A stretch of 64,000 bases of DNA, taken from assembly GCA_003053925.1 (NCBI GenBank), contig QBKD01000001.1, forward strand, positions 682,001 to 746,000, given 5' to 3'. The DNA is from Microbacteriaceae bacterium MWH-Ta3 (lineage in GTDB: Bacteria > Actinomycetota > Actinomycetes > Actinomycetales > Microbacteriaceae). The position numbers were made by a program, and so were the translations under genes. The notes beneath the pieces were generated by a model, which saw only the letters and a program-made list of their open reading frames with translations, had not been told where the DNA came from and did no database searches. This document shows, in pieces, positions 44,392-52,238 of this stretch (position 1 is its first letter; the number at the start of each line of letters is the position of its first letter).

Positions 44392-45288
44392 ATGACCATT
44401 TCACCAACCTTTCGCCGCGCGGGCGCCACAGCCGTTGCGGCAGGACTCGTCGCCGCGCCTCTGACGATTGCCCCGGGGGTGGCGGTGGCTGCGGAAAACT
44501 GCGCCGCGACCACTCCGGCCGCGACTCTTGTCGCACCGGGCATTTGTGAAATCGTGTTCACCGAAGACGGCACCCTGTCCGGCATCTCGGGAATTGACAA
44601 GCTCACTGCCGTTCTCGTGGGTGGTGGCGCTGGTTCGTTCGTATCCTTCTCGTCGTACGGCGGCGGCGCCGGTGAAGTCGTTTATGTTGACGACATTGAC
44701 ACGACCAGCGACTACGTGGTGACGGTCGGCCAGGGTGGAATCGGTAACGGCGAATCCGACGGTGAGATCACCGCTCTGTACGGTAACGACAACAACTATT
44801 ACGCAGCGGGCGGCTTCGGCCCCGGTTTTGAGGGCGGCACATCCGGATCCAACCTGTCGGGTGGATTTGCCGACTGTTTTGTTGACTCGGTCGCCTATGG
44901 ATACTCGGGCGGCGGTGCCGGTGATTCACAGGCCGGCGACGGTAACTCGGGTGGATTCGGAACGTACGTGTATGAAATTGAGGGCGTTGACGCCTCGCTG
45001 TACAACGACGAGCTCGACCACATTCCCTTTGGGCACGGAGGCGACGGTTGTAATGTCGACGCGAACAACATGTCGTTGCGCCCCGGCGACGGTGCCCCAG
45101 CAGGCCCCGACTACGCACTGGACGGCGCTGACGGCATCGTGATCGTGCGTTTTGCTGCTGATGGAACGCCTGCCGAGGAAGTGACCGAACTTGCCGCTAC
45201 CGGCACGAGCTCGGTTCTTGGTGGCCTTGCTGCGGCTGCTGCTCTCGTGGCTGGAGCTGCTGCGTTGATGATGCGCCGCGTTCGCTAA
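44392..45288 (+). CDS. glycine-rich surface protein with LAATG sorting signal
   Basis: A 298-residue secreted protein. A signal peptide (about 1-34) ends near AVAAENCA. The body is Gly-rich (VLVGGGAGSF, YGGGAGEVVY, SGGGAGDSQAGDGNSGG) with several aromatic residues and paired cysteines, like glycine-rich adhesin or fibre proteins. The C-terminus has the sorting signal ELAATGTSS, a hydrophobic helix and MMRRVR; LAxTG is the motif used by class E sortases of actinobacteria. ATG 44392 follows GAAAGG, and TAGGCT at 44342 is a likely -10. It lies directly before the legionaminic acid genes, so it could be a carrier of that glycan, which is speculation. Confidence 0.8.
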   Translation: MTISPTFRRAGATAVAAGLVAAPLTIAPGVAVAAENCAATTPAATLVAPGICEIVFTEDGTLSGISGIDKLTAVLVGGGAGSFVSFSSYGGGAGEVVYVDDIDTTSDYVVTVGQGGIGNGESDGEITALYGNDNNYYAAGGFGPGFEGGTSGSNLSGGFADCFVDSVAYGYSGGGAGDSQAGDGNSGGFGTYVYEIEGVDASLYNDELDHIPFGHGGDGCNVDANNMSLRPGDGAPAGPDYALDGADGIVIVRFAADGTPAEEVTELAATGTSSVLGGLAAAAALVAGAAALMMRRVR

Positions 45289-45303
45289 CGCACAGGTGTA
45301 CAT

Positions 45304-45335
45304 GGTGTGGCTCCCGCTGAGGTGGGAGCCACACC
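45304..45335 (+). terminator. terminator-like hairpin after the LAATG protein gene
   Basis: GGTGTGGCTCCC pairs with GGGAGCCACACC (12 bp) around an 8-nt loop. The downstream T content is low (TCGTTAACGTT), so termination may be partial. Confidence 0.65.
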
Positions 45336-45377
45336 TCGTTAACGTTGCCAAACTCGGGCATCCAGGCCGCCGTCGGT

Positions 45378-45383
45378 TAGAAT
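45378..45383 (+). promoter_or_regulatory. -10 element of the legionaminic acid operon
   Basis: TAGAAT, 8 nt before ATG 45392. The genes from legB to the first GT-B-like gene follow with at most 8-nt gaps or with overlaps, so this is the likely single promoter of the operon. Confidence 0.5.
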
Positions 45384-45391
45384 CGTGAGTT

Positions 45392-46387
45392 ATGAAGGTA
45401 TTTCTTACAGGCGCAGACGGTTTCATCGGTTCACATCTTGCAGAAGAGCTGGTGCGCTCGGGTCACGAAGTCACCGCACTCGCGATCTACAACTCGATTG
45501 GTTCGTGGGGCTGGCTGGACACGCTGTCCGCCGATGTGAAGTCGCAGCTGAACGTGGTCATGGGCGACATCCGCGACCCGTATCACATGGCACAGTTGGT
45601 CAAGGGCCAGGACGCCGTCTTGCACCTCGCCGCCCTCATCGCCATTCCCTTCTCCTACGTTGCACCGGATCTTTATGTGCAGACCAACATCACGGGAACT
45701 CTCAACTTGTTGAACGCCGCGCGCGACGCCGGCGTTGACCGCTTCATTCACACCTCGACCAGCGAGGTGTACGGCACGGCTCAGTACGTGCCCATGGACG
45801 AGGGTCACGTTTTGCAGGGACAGTCGCCCTACTCGGCATCGAAGATTGGCGCAGACCAGATGGTGCGCGCGTTCTATTCGTCGTTCCAGTTGCCGACCAT
45901 CACGATTCGTCCGTTCAACACCTACGGACCTCGCCAGTCGGCTCGTGCCGTGATCCCCACGATCATTTCGCAGCTGGCCGCCGGCAAGAAGGAAATCAAC
46001 CTGGGTTCACTCACGCCCACGCGTGACTTCACCTTTGTGACCGACACGGCAAAGGGGTTCGAAAAGGCCCTGCACGCAACCACGGGCTTCGGCGAGGTCA
46101 CGAACCTCGGTGTGGGCTTCGAGGTCACGATCGGCGAAACGTTCTCGATCATCAACGACATCATGGGTGCCGGCGCTGTGGCGACGGAAGACCCCAACCG
46201 CATTCGCCCGAAGAATTCCGAGGTCGAGCGCCTGTTCAGCGACAACACCAAGGCCAAGACCGTTTTGCAGTGGGAACCGGAAATCAAGGGAATCGACGGA
46301 TTCCGTGCCGGCCTCGAAAAGACCGTTGACTGGTTCACCGACCCCGTGAACCTGGCCAAGTACCGTCCCGACGAGTACACGGTCTAG
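45392..46387 (+). CDS. legB: NAD-dependent 4,6-dehydratase, LegB type
   Basis: A 331-residue extended short-chain dehydrogenase with Rossmann motif TGADGFIGSH (6-15), HTSTSEVYGTA and the catalytic YSASK. The sequence AIYNSIGSWGWLD after the first strand, and the order of neighbours, match LegB, which converts NDP-N-acetylglucosamine to the 4-keto-6-deoxy sugar in legionaminic acid synthesis. It is the first gene of a seven-gene set with LegC, LegG, LegI, LegH-like, PtmE-like and LegF. Other sugar 4,6-dehydratases are less likely because of this context. Confidence 0.88.
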   Translation: MKVFLTGADGFIGSHLAEELVRSGHEVTALAIYNSIGSWGWLDTLSADVKSQLNVVMGDIRDPYHMAQLVKGQDAVLHLAALIAIPFSYVAPDLYVQTNITGTLNLLNAARDAGVDRFIHTSTSEVYGTAQYVPMDEGHVLQGQSPYSASKIGADQMVRAFYSSFQLPTITIRPFNTYGPRQSARAVIPTIISQLAAGKKEINLGSLTPTRDFTFVTDTAKGFEKALHATTGFGEVTNLGVGFEVTIGETFSIINDIMGAGAVATEDPNRIRPKNSEVERLFSDNTKAKTVLQWEPEIKGIDGFRAGLEKTVDWFTDPVNLAKYRPDEYTV

Positions 46388-46392
46388 TCGTC

Positions 46393-47562
46393 ATGGGTAT
46401 GCCGTCCGCCGAGGACTTTGTTGCTCGAATTCGCTCGGTTGTGGGCGAACACGATGGTCCCATCGGGCTCCACGAGCCGGAAATTGGGGATATCGAACAG
46501 CGCTACCTGAAGGAATGCCTGGACAGCACGTTCGTGTCGTCGGTGGGTGCCTTCATTAATCAGTTCGAGGCGCGGCTCGCCGAATTCACCGGTGCGAAGT
46601 ACGCCATCGCCGTCAGTAATGGCACCGTTGGCCTGCAGGTTGCACTCGTTCTTGCGGGTGTGGAACCGGGCGACGAGGTCATCGTTCCCACGCTGTCGTT
46701 CATTGCCACGGCAAATGCGGTGTCTCACGCGGGAGCAGTTCCTCACTTCATCGACAGTGAAGAACTCACCATGGGCATGAGCCCCGAGGCGCTGCGCGCC
46801 AGCCTGGCATCCATGCGCCGTGAGGGAACCGCTCTGGTTAACCCCGCAACCGGCCGTCGTATTGCCGCGATTTCGCCCATGCACACGCTGGGTCACCCGG
46901 TACGTATCGAAGAGATTTGCGCAATCGCCACGGAATACGGCATTCCCGTGGTGGAAGACGCCGCGGAATCGCTCGGTTCGTTCGTACGCGGTCAACACAC
47001 GGGAACCTTTGGGTTGCTGGGTGTTATTTCGTTCAATGGCAACAAGATTGTTACCACCGGTGGTGGCGGAGTCATCCTGACCAACGACGACGCGCTGGGT
47101 GTGCGCGCTAAGCATCTCACCACCACGGCAAAACTGCCCCACAAGTGGGAGTTCGAGCACGACGAGATCGCCTGGAATTACCGCATGCCGAACCTCAATG
47201 CCGCACTCGGCATGGCCCAATTGGACCGCTTGCCCGGATTCCAGGTGGAAAAGCGCGAACTGGCCGACGCCTACAAGGCAGCGTTCGAGGGTTTCGAGGG
47301 CGCACGCTTCGTCGAGGAACCGGCGGGAACCACGAGCAACTACTGGCTGTGTGCCGTCCAGCTGGATACGCCGTCGCTCGAGGTTCGGGACTCGCTGATG
47401 CAGGCCTGTCACGACGCGGGACTGCTCGTTCGCCCCATGTGGAATCTGCTGCACACGCAGCGCATGTACGCGGGTTCGCCGCGCGAAGAACTTGATACGG
47501 CAATCGACCTGCACGCCTCGTTGATCTGCCTGCCCAGCACCCCGCGCCTCGGTCGAAAGTAG
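46393..47562 (+). CDS. legC: sugar 4-aminotransferase, LegC type
   Basis: A 389-residue PLP enzyme of the DegT/DnrJ/EryC1 family. The PLP lysine is Lys218 in SFNGNKIVTTGGGGVI. VSNGTVGLQVALVLAGVEPGDEVIVP and VVEDAAESLGS are typical family motifs. The long N-terminal extension (SAEDFVARIRSVVG) and the segment FVSSVGAFINQFE are seen in LegC enzymes, which put an amino group on C4 of the LegB product. It follows legB by 5 nt. No clear ribosome site precedes ATG 46393, so translation may be coupled. Confidence 0.88.
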   Translation: MGMPSAEDFVARIRSVVGEHDGPIGLHEPEIGDIEQRYLKECLDSTFVSSVGAFINQFEARLAEFTGAKYAIAVSNGTVGLQVALVLAGVEPGDEVIVPTLSFIATANAVSHAGAVPHFIDSEELTMGMSPEALRASLASMRREGTALVNPATGRRIAAISPMHTLGHPVRIEEICAIATEYGIPVVEDAAESLGSFVRGQHTGTFGLLGVISFNGNKIVTTGGGGVILTNDDALGVRAKHLTTTAKLPHKWEFEHDEIAWNYRMPNLNAALGMAQLDRLPGFQVEKRELADAYKAAFEGFEGARFVEEPAGTTSNYWLCAVQLDTPSLEVRDSLMQACHDAGLLVRPMWNLLHTQRMYAGSPREELDTAIDLHASLICLPSTPRLGRK

Positions 47563-47568
47563 TCGCGT

Positions 47569-48738
47569 ATGGCGCGCACAATCGCAGTCATGACAGGAAC
47601 CCGGGCTGATTTCGGGTTACTGCGTCCGTTGCTGACCGAATTGCGCGACTCACCTGACGCCGACCTGCGCATCATCGCGACCGGCTCGCACCTCAGTGCC
47701 GCTCACGGCATGACGGTGTCCGAGGTGCGCGCGGCGGGGTTCGAACCGGCAGCGGAAATTCCGATTTGGGGTGACGACGATTCGTCGGTGGCTGCTGCGA
47801 CGGACACGGGCGAGGCGGTTGCCGCGTTTGCGCGGGCGCTCGCCGACATGAACCCCGACGTGGTGGTGGTTCTGGGCGACCGACTCGAAGCGTTCGCTAT
47901 GGCCACCGCGGCGGCCATCCTGCTGATTCCCGTCGCGCACATTCACGGCGGCGAGATCACGGCCGGTGCCATGGACGACGCCCTGCGTCACTCGATCACC
48001 AAGCTGTCCTACCTGCACTTCACGACAACCGACGATCACCGAAACCGCGTGATTCGCCTGGGCGAAGCGCCCGACCGCGTTTTTAACTTCGGTGCTCCGG
48101 TGCTGGATTCCTTGGTCTCGCTTCCGTTACTGGATCGGCCAGATATTTCCGATCGATTCGGCATTCGATTCGCCGAACACAACATGATGATGACCTTCCA
48201 CCCCGCCGCATTCGATGTGGCGTCGGCGCAGGTCATGATTGACGAACTGCTGGCGGCCATGGGTGACCTGGCCGACGAAGGCGTTCACCTAATTATCACG
48301 GGTACCAACAACGACATTGGATCGTCCGAGGTGCGTGCGGCCATTGCGGCGTTTGTTGCGGCTCGTCCCGACCAGGTGGATTACGTCGAATCATTTGGCC
48401 AACTGGGATACCTCAGCACCATGAAACAGATGTCGGTTGTCACGGGGAATTCGTCCTCGACCGTTCTGGAGGCACCCGTTCTGGGTATTCCCGCCGTTCT
48501 CGTGGGCAACCGTCAAGAGGGCCGACCCATGTCCGCCGGCGTACTGCACCCCGCCGTCACTCGATCCGAAATTCGCGACGCGCTAACGCGCGCACTGACC
48601 CCCGAATTCCGCGCCGCCGCGGCAACCGCGGGCACTCCGTTCGGTCAGCCCGGTTTCGCACGCAAGGCTGCGGCGGAACTGATCACCCACGACATTCCCA
48701 CACCACCGAAAAAGCAATTCTGGCAGGAGTCCACATGA
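47569..48738 (+). CDS. legG: hydrolysing UDP/GDP-sugar 2-epimerase, NeuC/LegG type
   Basis: A 389-residue GT-B-like epimerase. It starts MARTIAVMTGTRADFGLLRPLL, the NeuC/LegG signature, with VVVLGDRLEAFAMATAAAILLIPVAHIHGGEITAGAMDD in the nucleotide pocket region. It hydrolyses the nucleotide and epimerises C2, giving the free 6-deoxymannose-type sugar that LegI condenses. Gene order says the substrate is the diacetamido sugar. It starts 6 nt after legC and overlaps legI by 4 nt (ATGA). Confidence 0.9.
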   Translation: MARTIAVMTGTRADFGLLRPLLTELRDSPDADLRIIATGSHLSAAHGMTVSEVRAAGFEPAAEIPIWGDDDSSVAAATDTGEAVAAFARALADMNPDVVVVLGDRLEAFAMATAAAILLIPVAHIHGGEITAGAMDDALRHSITKLSYLHFTTTDDHRNRVIRLGEAPDRVFNFGAPVLDSLVSLPLLDRPDISDRFGIRFAEHNMMMTFHPAAFDVASAQVMIDELLAAMGDLADEGVHLIITGTNNDIGSSEVRAAIAAFVAARPDQVDYVESFGQLGYLSTMKQMSVVTGNSSSTVLEAPVLGIPAVLVGNRQEGRPMSAGVLHPAVTRSEIRDALTRALTPEFRAAAATAGTPFGQPGFARKAAAELITHDIPTPPKKQFWQEST

Positions 48739-49829
48739 GCAAGCCCGTTCTGATCATCGCCGAGGCCGGCGTGAACCACAACGGTTCGCTGGAAAAGGCC
48801 ATCGAAATGGTGGATGTCGCACTCGAGGCCGGTGCCGACATTGTGAAGTTCCAAACATTCTCGGCAGACAAGCTGGCGCGCAAAGACGCACAGTTGGCCG
48901 AATACCAGAAGAAGGGCGACGGCGACACCCGTAGCCAGTGGGATCTGCTGAAGGGTCTGGAACTCAGTCACGACGAATTCACGCAGATTCGCGATCACTG
49001 TGCCGCCAAGGGCATCGGCTTTCTGTCGACCGGCTTTGATCTGGATGAATTGACCTTCCTAATCGACGAACTGCACATCCCGCTGACCAAGGTGGCGTCG
49101 GGCGATTTGACGTTCGCGCCCATGTTGGTGCAGTCGGGCCTCGCAAACCTGCCCACGATTCTGTCGACGGGTATGGCGAACCTCGAGGAAATCGAACGCA
49201 GCCTGACATTCATTGCTTTTGGATACGCCGTATCGAACGGGCATGTTGCCGCCGATGTCGTGCCCACCGCCGATGTCCTGGCACAAACATTCGCGCTTCC
49301 TGCTGTCCGTGCGCTGCTGGAAGAAAAGGTCACCATCCTGCACTGCACCACGCAGTACCCCGCGGAACTCGACATTCTTAACCTGCAGGCGATCCGCGTG
49401 ATTTCCGACCGTTTCGGTTTGAACGTGGGATATTCTGACCACTCGGCGGGCACTCTGGCCTCGGTCGTTGCCGTGTCACTCGGCGCCACGGTCATCGAAA
49501 AGCACTTCACGCTGGACAAGTCGATGGAGGGCCCCGACCACGCGGCATCGCTCGACCCGGCCGAACTGCACGAATTGGTCTCGTTGATTCGCCAGGCCAC
49601 GACGGCCTTGGGTGAACCGGTCAAGGAATGCCAGCCCATCGAGGTCTCGAACCGCGCAGCCGTTCGTCGTTCGCTGGTGGCCACGCGCGACCTCGCCGCG
49701 GGCCACGTTCTGACCGCGGACGATATCGAATGTCGTCGCCCCGGCGCCGGCCGCACCTCGTTCGATTTTTATGACGTACTGGGAACCACACTCGACCGCG
49801 ACTATGCCGTGGGTGACTACATTGGCTAG
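48735..49829 (+). CDS. legI: legionaminic/N-acetylneuraminic acid synthase (NeuB family)
   Basis: A 364-residue synthase with an N-terminal TIM-barrel NeuB domain (LIIAEAGVNHNGSLEKAIEMV, VASGDLTFAPML, VGYSDHSAGTLASVVAVSLGATVIEKHFTLD) and a C-terminal antifreeze-like SAF domain (RRSLVATRDLAAGHVLTADDIECRRPG). It condenses phosphoenolpyruvate with the sugar from LegG to a nine-carbon nonulosonic acid. Legionaminic acid is inferred from LegB and LegC; sialic acid would not need them. ATGA overlap with legG. Confidence 0.92.
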   Translation: MSKPVLIIAEAGVNHNGSLEKAIEMVDVALEAGADIVKFQTFSADKLARKDAQLAEYQKKGDGDTRSQWDLLKGLELSHDEFTQIRDHCAAKGIGFLSTGFDLDELTFLIDELHIPLTKVASGDLTFAPMLVQSGLANLPTILSTGMANLEEIERSLTFIAFGYAVSNGHVAADVVPTADVLAQTFALPAVRALLEEKVTILHCTTQYPAELDILNLQAIRVISDRFGLNVGYSDHSAGTLASVVAVSLGATVIEKHFTLDKSMEGPDHAASLDPAELHELVSLIRQATTALGEPVKECQPIEVSNRAAVRRSLVATRDLAAGHVLTADDIECRRPGAGRTSFDFYDVLGTTLDRDYAVGDYIG

Positions 49830-50493
49830 TTCACCCTCGATCGTCATGGTGGGCGCGGGCGGTCACGCGCGCGTACTTCAGGATGTTCTGAGCGGCTTGG
49901 GTTTCGAGTTGGCCGGCTTCACGGCACCCCACCCCGACGACAGCCAGCTGGCGGATTCGCTCACCACGGGTGCACCCATTCCCTGGATCGGAGACGACGA
50001 GGCGCTGCGTTCGCGGGATCCCCGGGACATTGTTCTGGTGAATGGCGTGGGTTCGGCGCGTGCGGCGGCGCTGCGCGACTCGGTGTATTCCGACTTCGTG
50101 ACCGCGGGTTTCAGCTTCCTTACGGTCGAATCGCTCGAGGCGCATGTGTCGCCGTCGGCGACCGTGTTGGCGGGAACCCAGGTTTTGCGGGGTGCCGTGG
50201 TGAACACCGACGCCTTTATCGACGAGAACTGCATCATCAACTCCGGCGCGATTGTCGAACACCACAATCGCATCGGCCGATCGGTTCATGTGGCGGTGGG
50301 CGCAACGCTCAGTGGCAACGTGACGGTGGGTGCGGGCACCCATATTGGGGCGAATGCCACGGTCATCCAGGGCATCACGATTGGCGCCAACTGTACAATT
50401 GCGGCAGGGGCGGTCGTTATTTCCGACGTTCCCGATAACAGCACCGCGGTGGGCGTGCCCGCACAATTCCGACCGAGTAAGGGCTCACGATGA
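49813..50493 (+). CDS. legH: NeuD/PglD-type sugar acetyltransferase (LegH-like)
   Basis: A 226-residue protein with an N-terminal Rossmann-like part (IVMVGAGGHARVLQDVL) and a C-terminal left-handed beta-helix of hexapeptide repeats (INSGAIVEHHNRIGRSVHVAVGATLSG, then GNVTVGAGTHIGANATVI). This architecture belongs to PglD, LegH and NeuD acetyltransferases; in this context it should N-acetylate the 4-amino group made by LegC. GTG 49813 overlaps the end of legI by 17 nt; TTG 49822 is another possible start. The catalytic histidine is probably in EHHNRIG. Confidence 0.82.
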   Translation: MTTLASSPSIVMVGAGGHARVLQDVLSGLGFELAGFTAPHPDDSQLADSLTTGAPIPWIGDDEALRSRDPRDIVLVNGVGSARAAALRDSVYSDFVTAGFSFLTVESLEAHVSPSATVLAGTQVLRGAVVNTDAFIDENCIINSGAIVEHHNRIGRSVHVAVGATLSGNVTVGAGTHIGANATVIQGITIGANCTIAAGAVVISDVPDNSTAVGVPAQFRPSKGSR

Positions 50494-51548
50494 TTACCGA
50501 TTTGTCGAAGATTACGGTGACGCCAAGCGCCACCATTCTGGACACCATCACCGCCATTTCGGATGGTGCGGTGCAAATTGCCCTGGTCGCCGACGACAAC
50601 AATGTGCTGTTGGGGACTGTCACCGATGGCGATGTGCGTCGCGGTCTGTTGCGGGGACTGACCCTGGAGGCCAATGTCACCGAGGTCATGAACACCAAGC
50701 CACACGTGGCACGCGTGGGCGAAAGCGGATCTAGCGTCATGACCCGCGAACTCCCCCAGCTGATTCATCAGGTTCCCATCGTGAACGACGACGGTGTGCT
50801 GGTGGGAATGTACACCGACCGCGATGCGGGCGACCGCGGCGAAATCTCGACCCCCGTCGTCCTGATGGCGGGCGGCAAGGGTGTGCGCCTGCACCCGCTT
50901 ACTATCGATGTCCCCAAGCCGATGCTGACGATTGGCGATGTGCCGATCCTCGAAATCATTATTCGTAAACTGCACGCGCAGGGGTTCCGCAACATCTTCA
51001 TTTCGGTCAATTACCTGGCCGACATCATTGAAAACCACATCAAGGATGGCGCGTGGTTGGGCGTCAACGTGACCTACCTGCACGAGGACAAGCCGCTGGG
51101 GACGGCGGGCGCTCTGGGCCAGATGCGCGGCACCCTGAACGAGCCCTTCCTGGTCATGAACTCGGATCTGCTGACAAACGCCGACCTGACTCAGGTGGTG
51201 CAGTTCCACACCAAGCAGAACGCCAAGGCGACTCTGGGTGTGCGCGAATATTCGTTCCAGATTCCCTATGGTGTGGTGAACATCAACGGCACCGAGGTGG
51301 AATCAATCAGCGAGAAGCCCATTCACCGGTCCATGGTGTCGGCCGGCATTTACATGTTGGACCCCTGGGCCCTGGAACTGGTGCCCGAGGGCGAATACTG
51401 CGATATGCCCACGCTGCTGGACGCCATTCGCGGCCGTCACGAAAAGGTTGTGGCATTTCCCATTCACGAATCGTGGTTGGACATTGGCCGCCACGACGAC
51501 CTGCAGGCAGCCCGGGAGCATTCGGTTCACTGGCTGGAAACGAAGTAG
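50490..51548 (+). CDS. ptmE: CBS-domain sugar-1-phosphate nucleotidyltransferase (PtmE-like)
   Basis: A 352-residue protein with two CBS motifs at about residues 5-112 (GTVTDGDVRRGLLRGL and GMYTDRDAG) and a nucleotidyltransferase domain starting VVLMAGGKGVRLHPLTIDVPKPML at about 122. The same CBS plus transferase architecture is found in Campylobacter PtmE, the glucosamine-1-phosphate guanylyltransferase that feeds the GDP-linked legionaminic acid route. It overlaps the acetyltransferase gene by 4 nt (ATGA) and precedes legF. Its presence suggests a GDP- rather than UDP-sugar pathway. Confidence 0.82.
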   Translation: MITDLSKITVTPSATILDTITAISDGAVQIALVADDNNVLLGTVTDGDVRRGLLRGLTLEANVTEVMNTKPHVARVGESGSSVMTRELPQLIHQVPIVNDDGVLVGMYTDRDAGDRGEISTPVVLMAGGKGVRLHPLTIDVPKPMLTIGDVPILEIIIRKLHAQGFRNIFISVNYLADIIENHIKDGAWLGVNVTYLHEDKPLGTAGALGQMRGTLNEPFLVMNSDLLTNADLTQVVQFHTKQNAKATLGVREYSFQIPYGVVNINGTEVESISEKPIHRSMVSAGIYMLDPWALELVPEGEYCDMPTLLDAIRGRHEKVVAFPIHESWLDIGRHDDLQAAREHSVHWLETK

Positions 51549-51554
51549 TCCCTC

Positions 51555-52238
51555 GTGTTTCAGGGTGCTCCGGTTGTCGCGCTGATTCCGGCACGAGGCG
51601 GATCCAAGGGTTTGCCCGGCAAGAACCTCATGAGCTTGGGCGGTAAATCGCTGTTGCAGCGCGCCGCCGACAGCGCCCGTGATTCCGGGCTGGTCGACAC
51701 CATCGTGGTCACGTCGGACGACGAGGCAATTCTGGACCACGCGCGTGGATTGGAATCGGTGGTGGCACATCGCCGATCCGATGCGGCCGCCAGCGACACG
51801 GCAACGGCGGTCGAGGTGGTCGAGGACTACCTGTCGTCACGAACAGACGACGTCGATCCGTGGATCGTGTACCTGCAACCCACGTCGCCGCTGCGCACCG
51901 CACAGCATGTGTCCGACGCCGTGGCGCAATTGGGCGAACACCCCGACTTCACGTCACTCGTGTCGGTCACGCCCGTGGACCCCAAGATTTATTGGACGAT
52001 GACGATCGCGGAATCGGGTGGGATTCAACCGCTGTTCCCCGACCTCTTGGTCACAGGCCGACAGCAGCTGGCTCCGCCGGTGAAACCGAATGGTGCGCTG
52101 TACGTGTTTCGCGCCTCGGAAATGAGCGCACTCGGGCGGTTCCCCGTGACCGGCGCGCTTCCCTTCCTCATGACCGAGGACGAAAGCGTGGATATCGATA
52201 CGCAAGAGGATTTCGATCGCGCCCAGGAACTGGTGTGA
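51555..52238 (+). CDS. legF: CMP-nonulosonic acid cytidylyltransferase (LegF/NeuA type)
   Basis: A 227-residue enzyme with the NeuA/KdsB motif VALIPARGGSKGLPGKNLM (5-23), YLQPTSPLRTAQHVSDAV and a C-terminal VDIDTQEDFDRA. It activates the nonulosonic acid with CTP to the CMP-sugar donor. The start is GTG 51555, 6 nt after ptmE. Its stop overlaps the next start as GTGTGA/GTGA, which couples CMP-sugar production to the GT-B-like protein that follows. Confidence 0.9.
   Translation: MFQGAPVVALIPARGGSKGLPGKNLMSLGGKSLLQRAADSARDSGLVDTIVVTSDDEAILDHARGLESVVAHRRSDAAASDTATAVEVVEDYLSSRTDDVDPWIVYLQPTSPLRTAQHVSDAVAQLGEHPDFTSLVSVTPVDPKIYWTMTIAESGGIQPLFPDLLVTGRQQLAPPVKPNGALYVFRASEMSALGRFPVTGALPFLMTEDESVDIDTQEDFDRAQELV

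Noticed and set aside
51860-52234. Upstream extension of the first GT-B-like gene
   Set aside because: The frame is open through legF but the translated sequence is Arg/Pro-rich shadow of legF; the GTG at 52235 overlapping the legF stop is the credible start.
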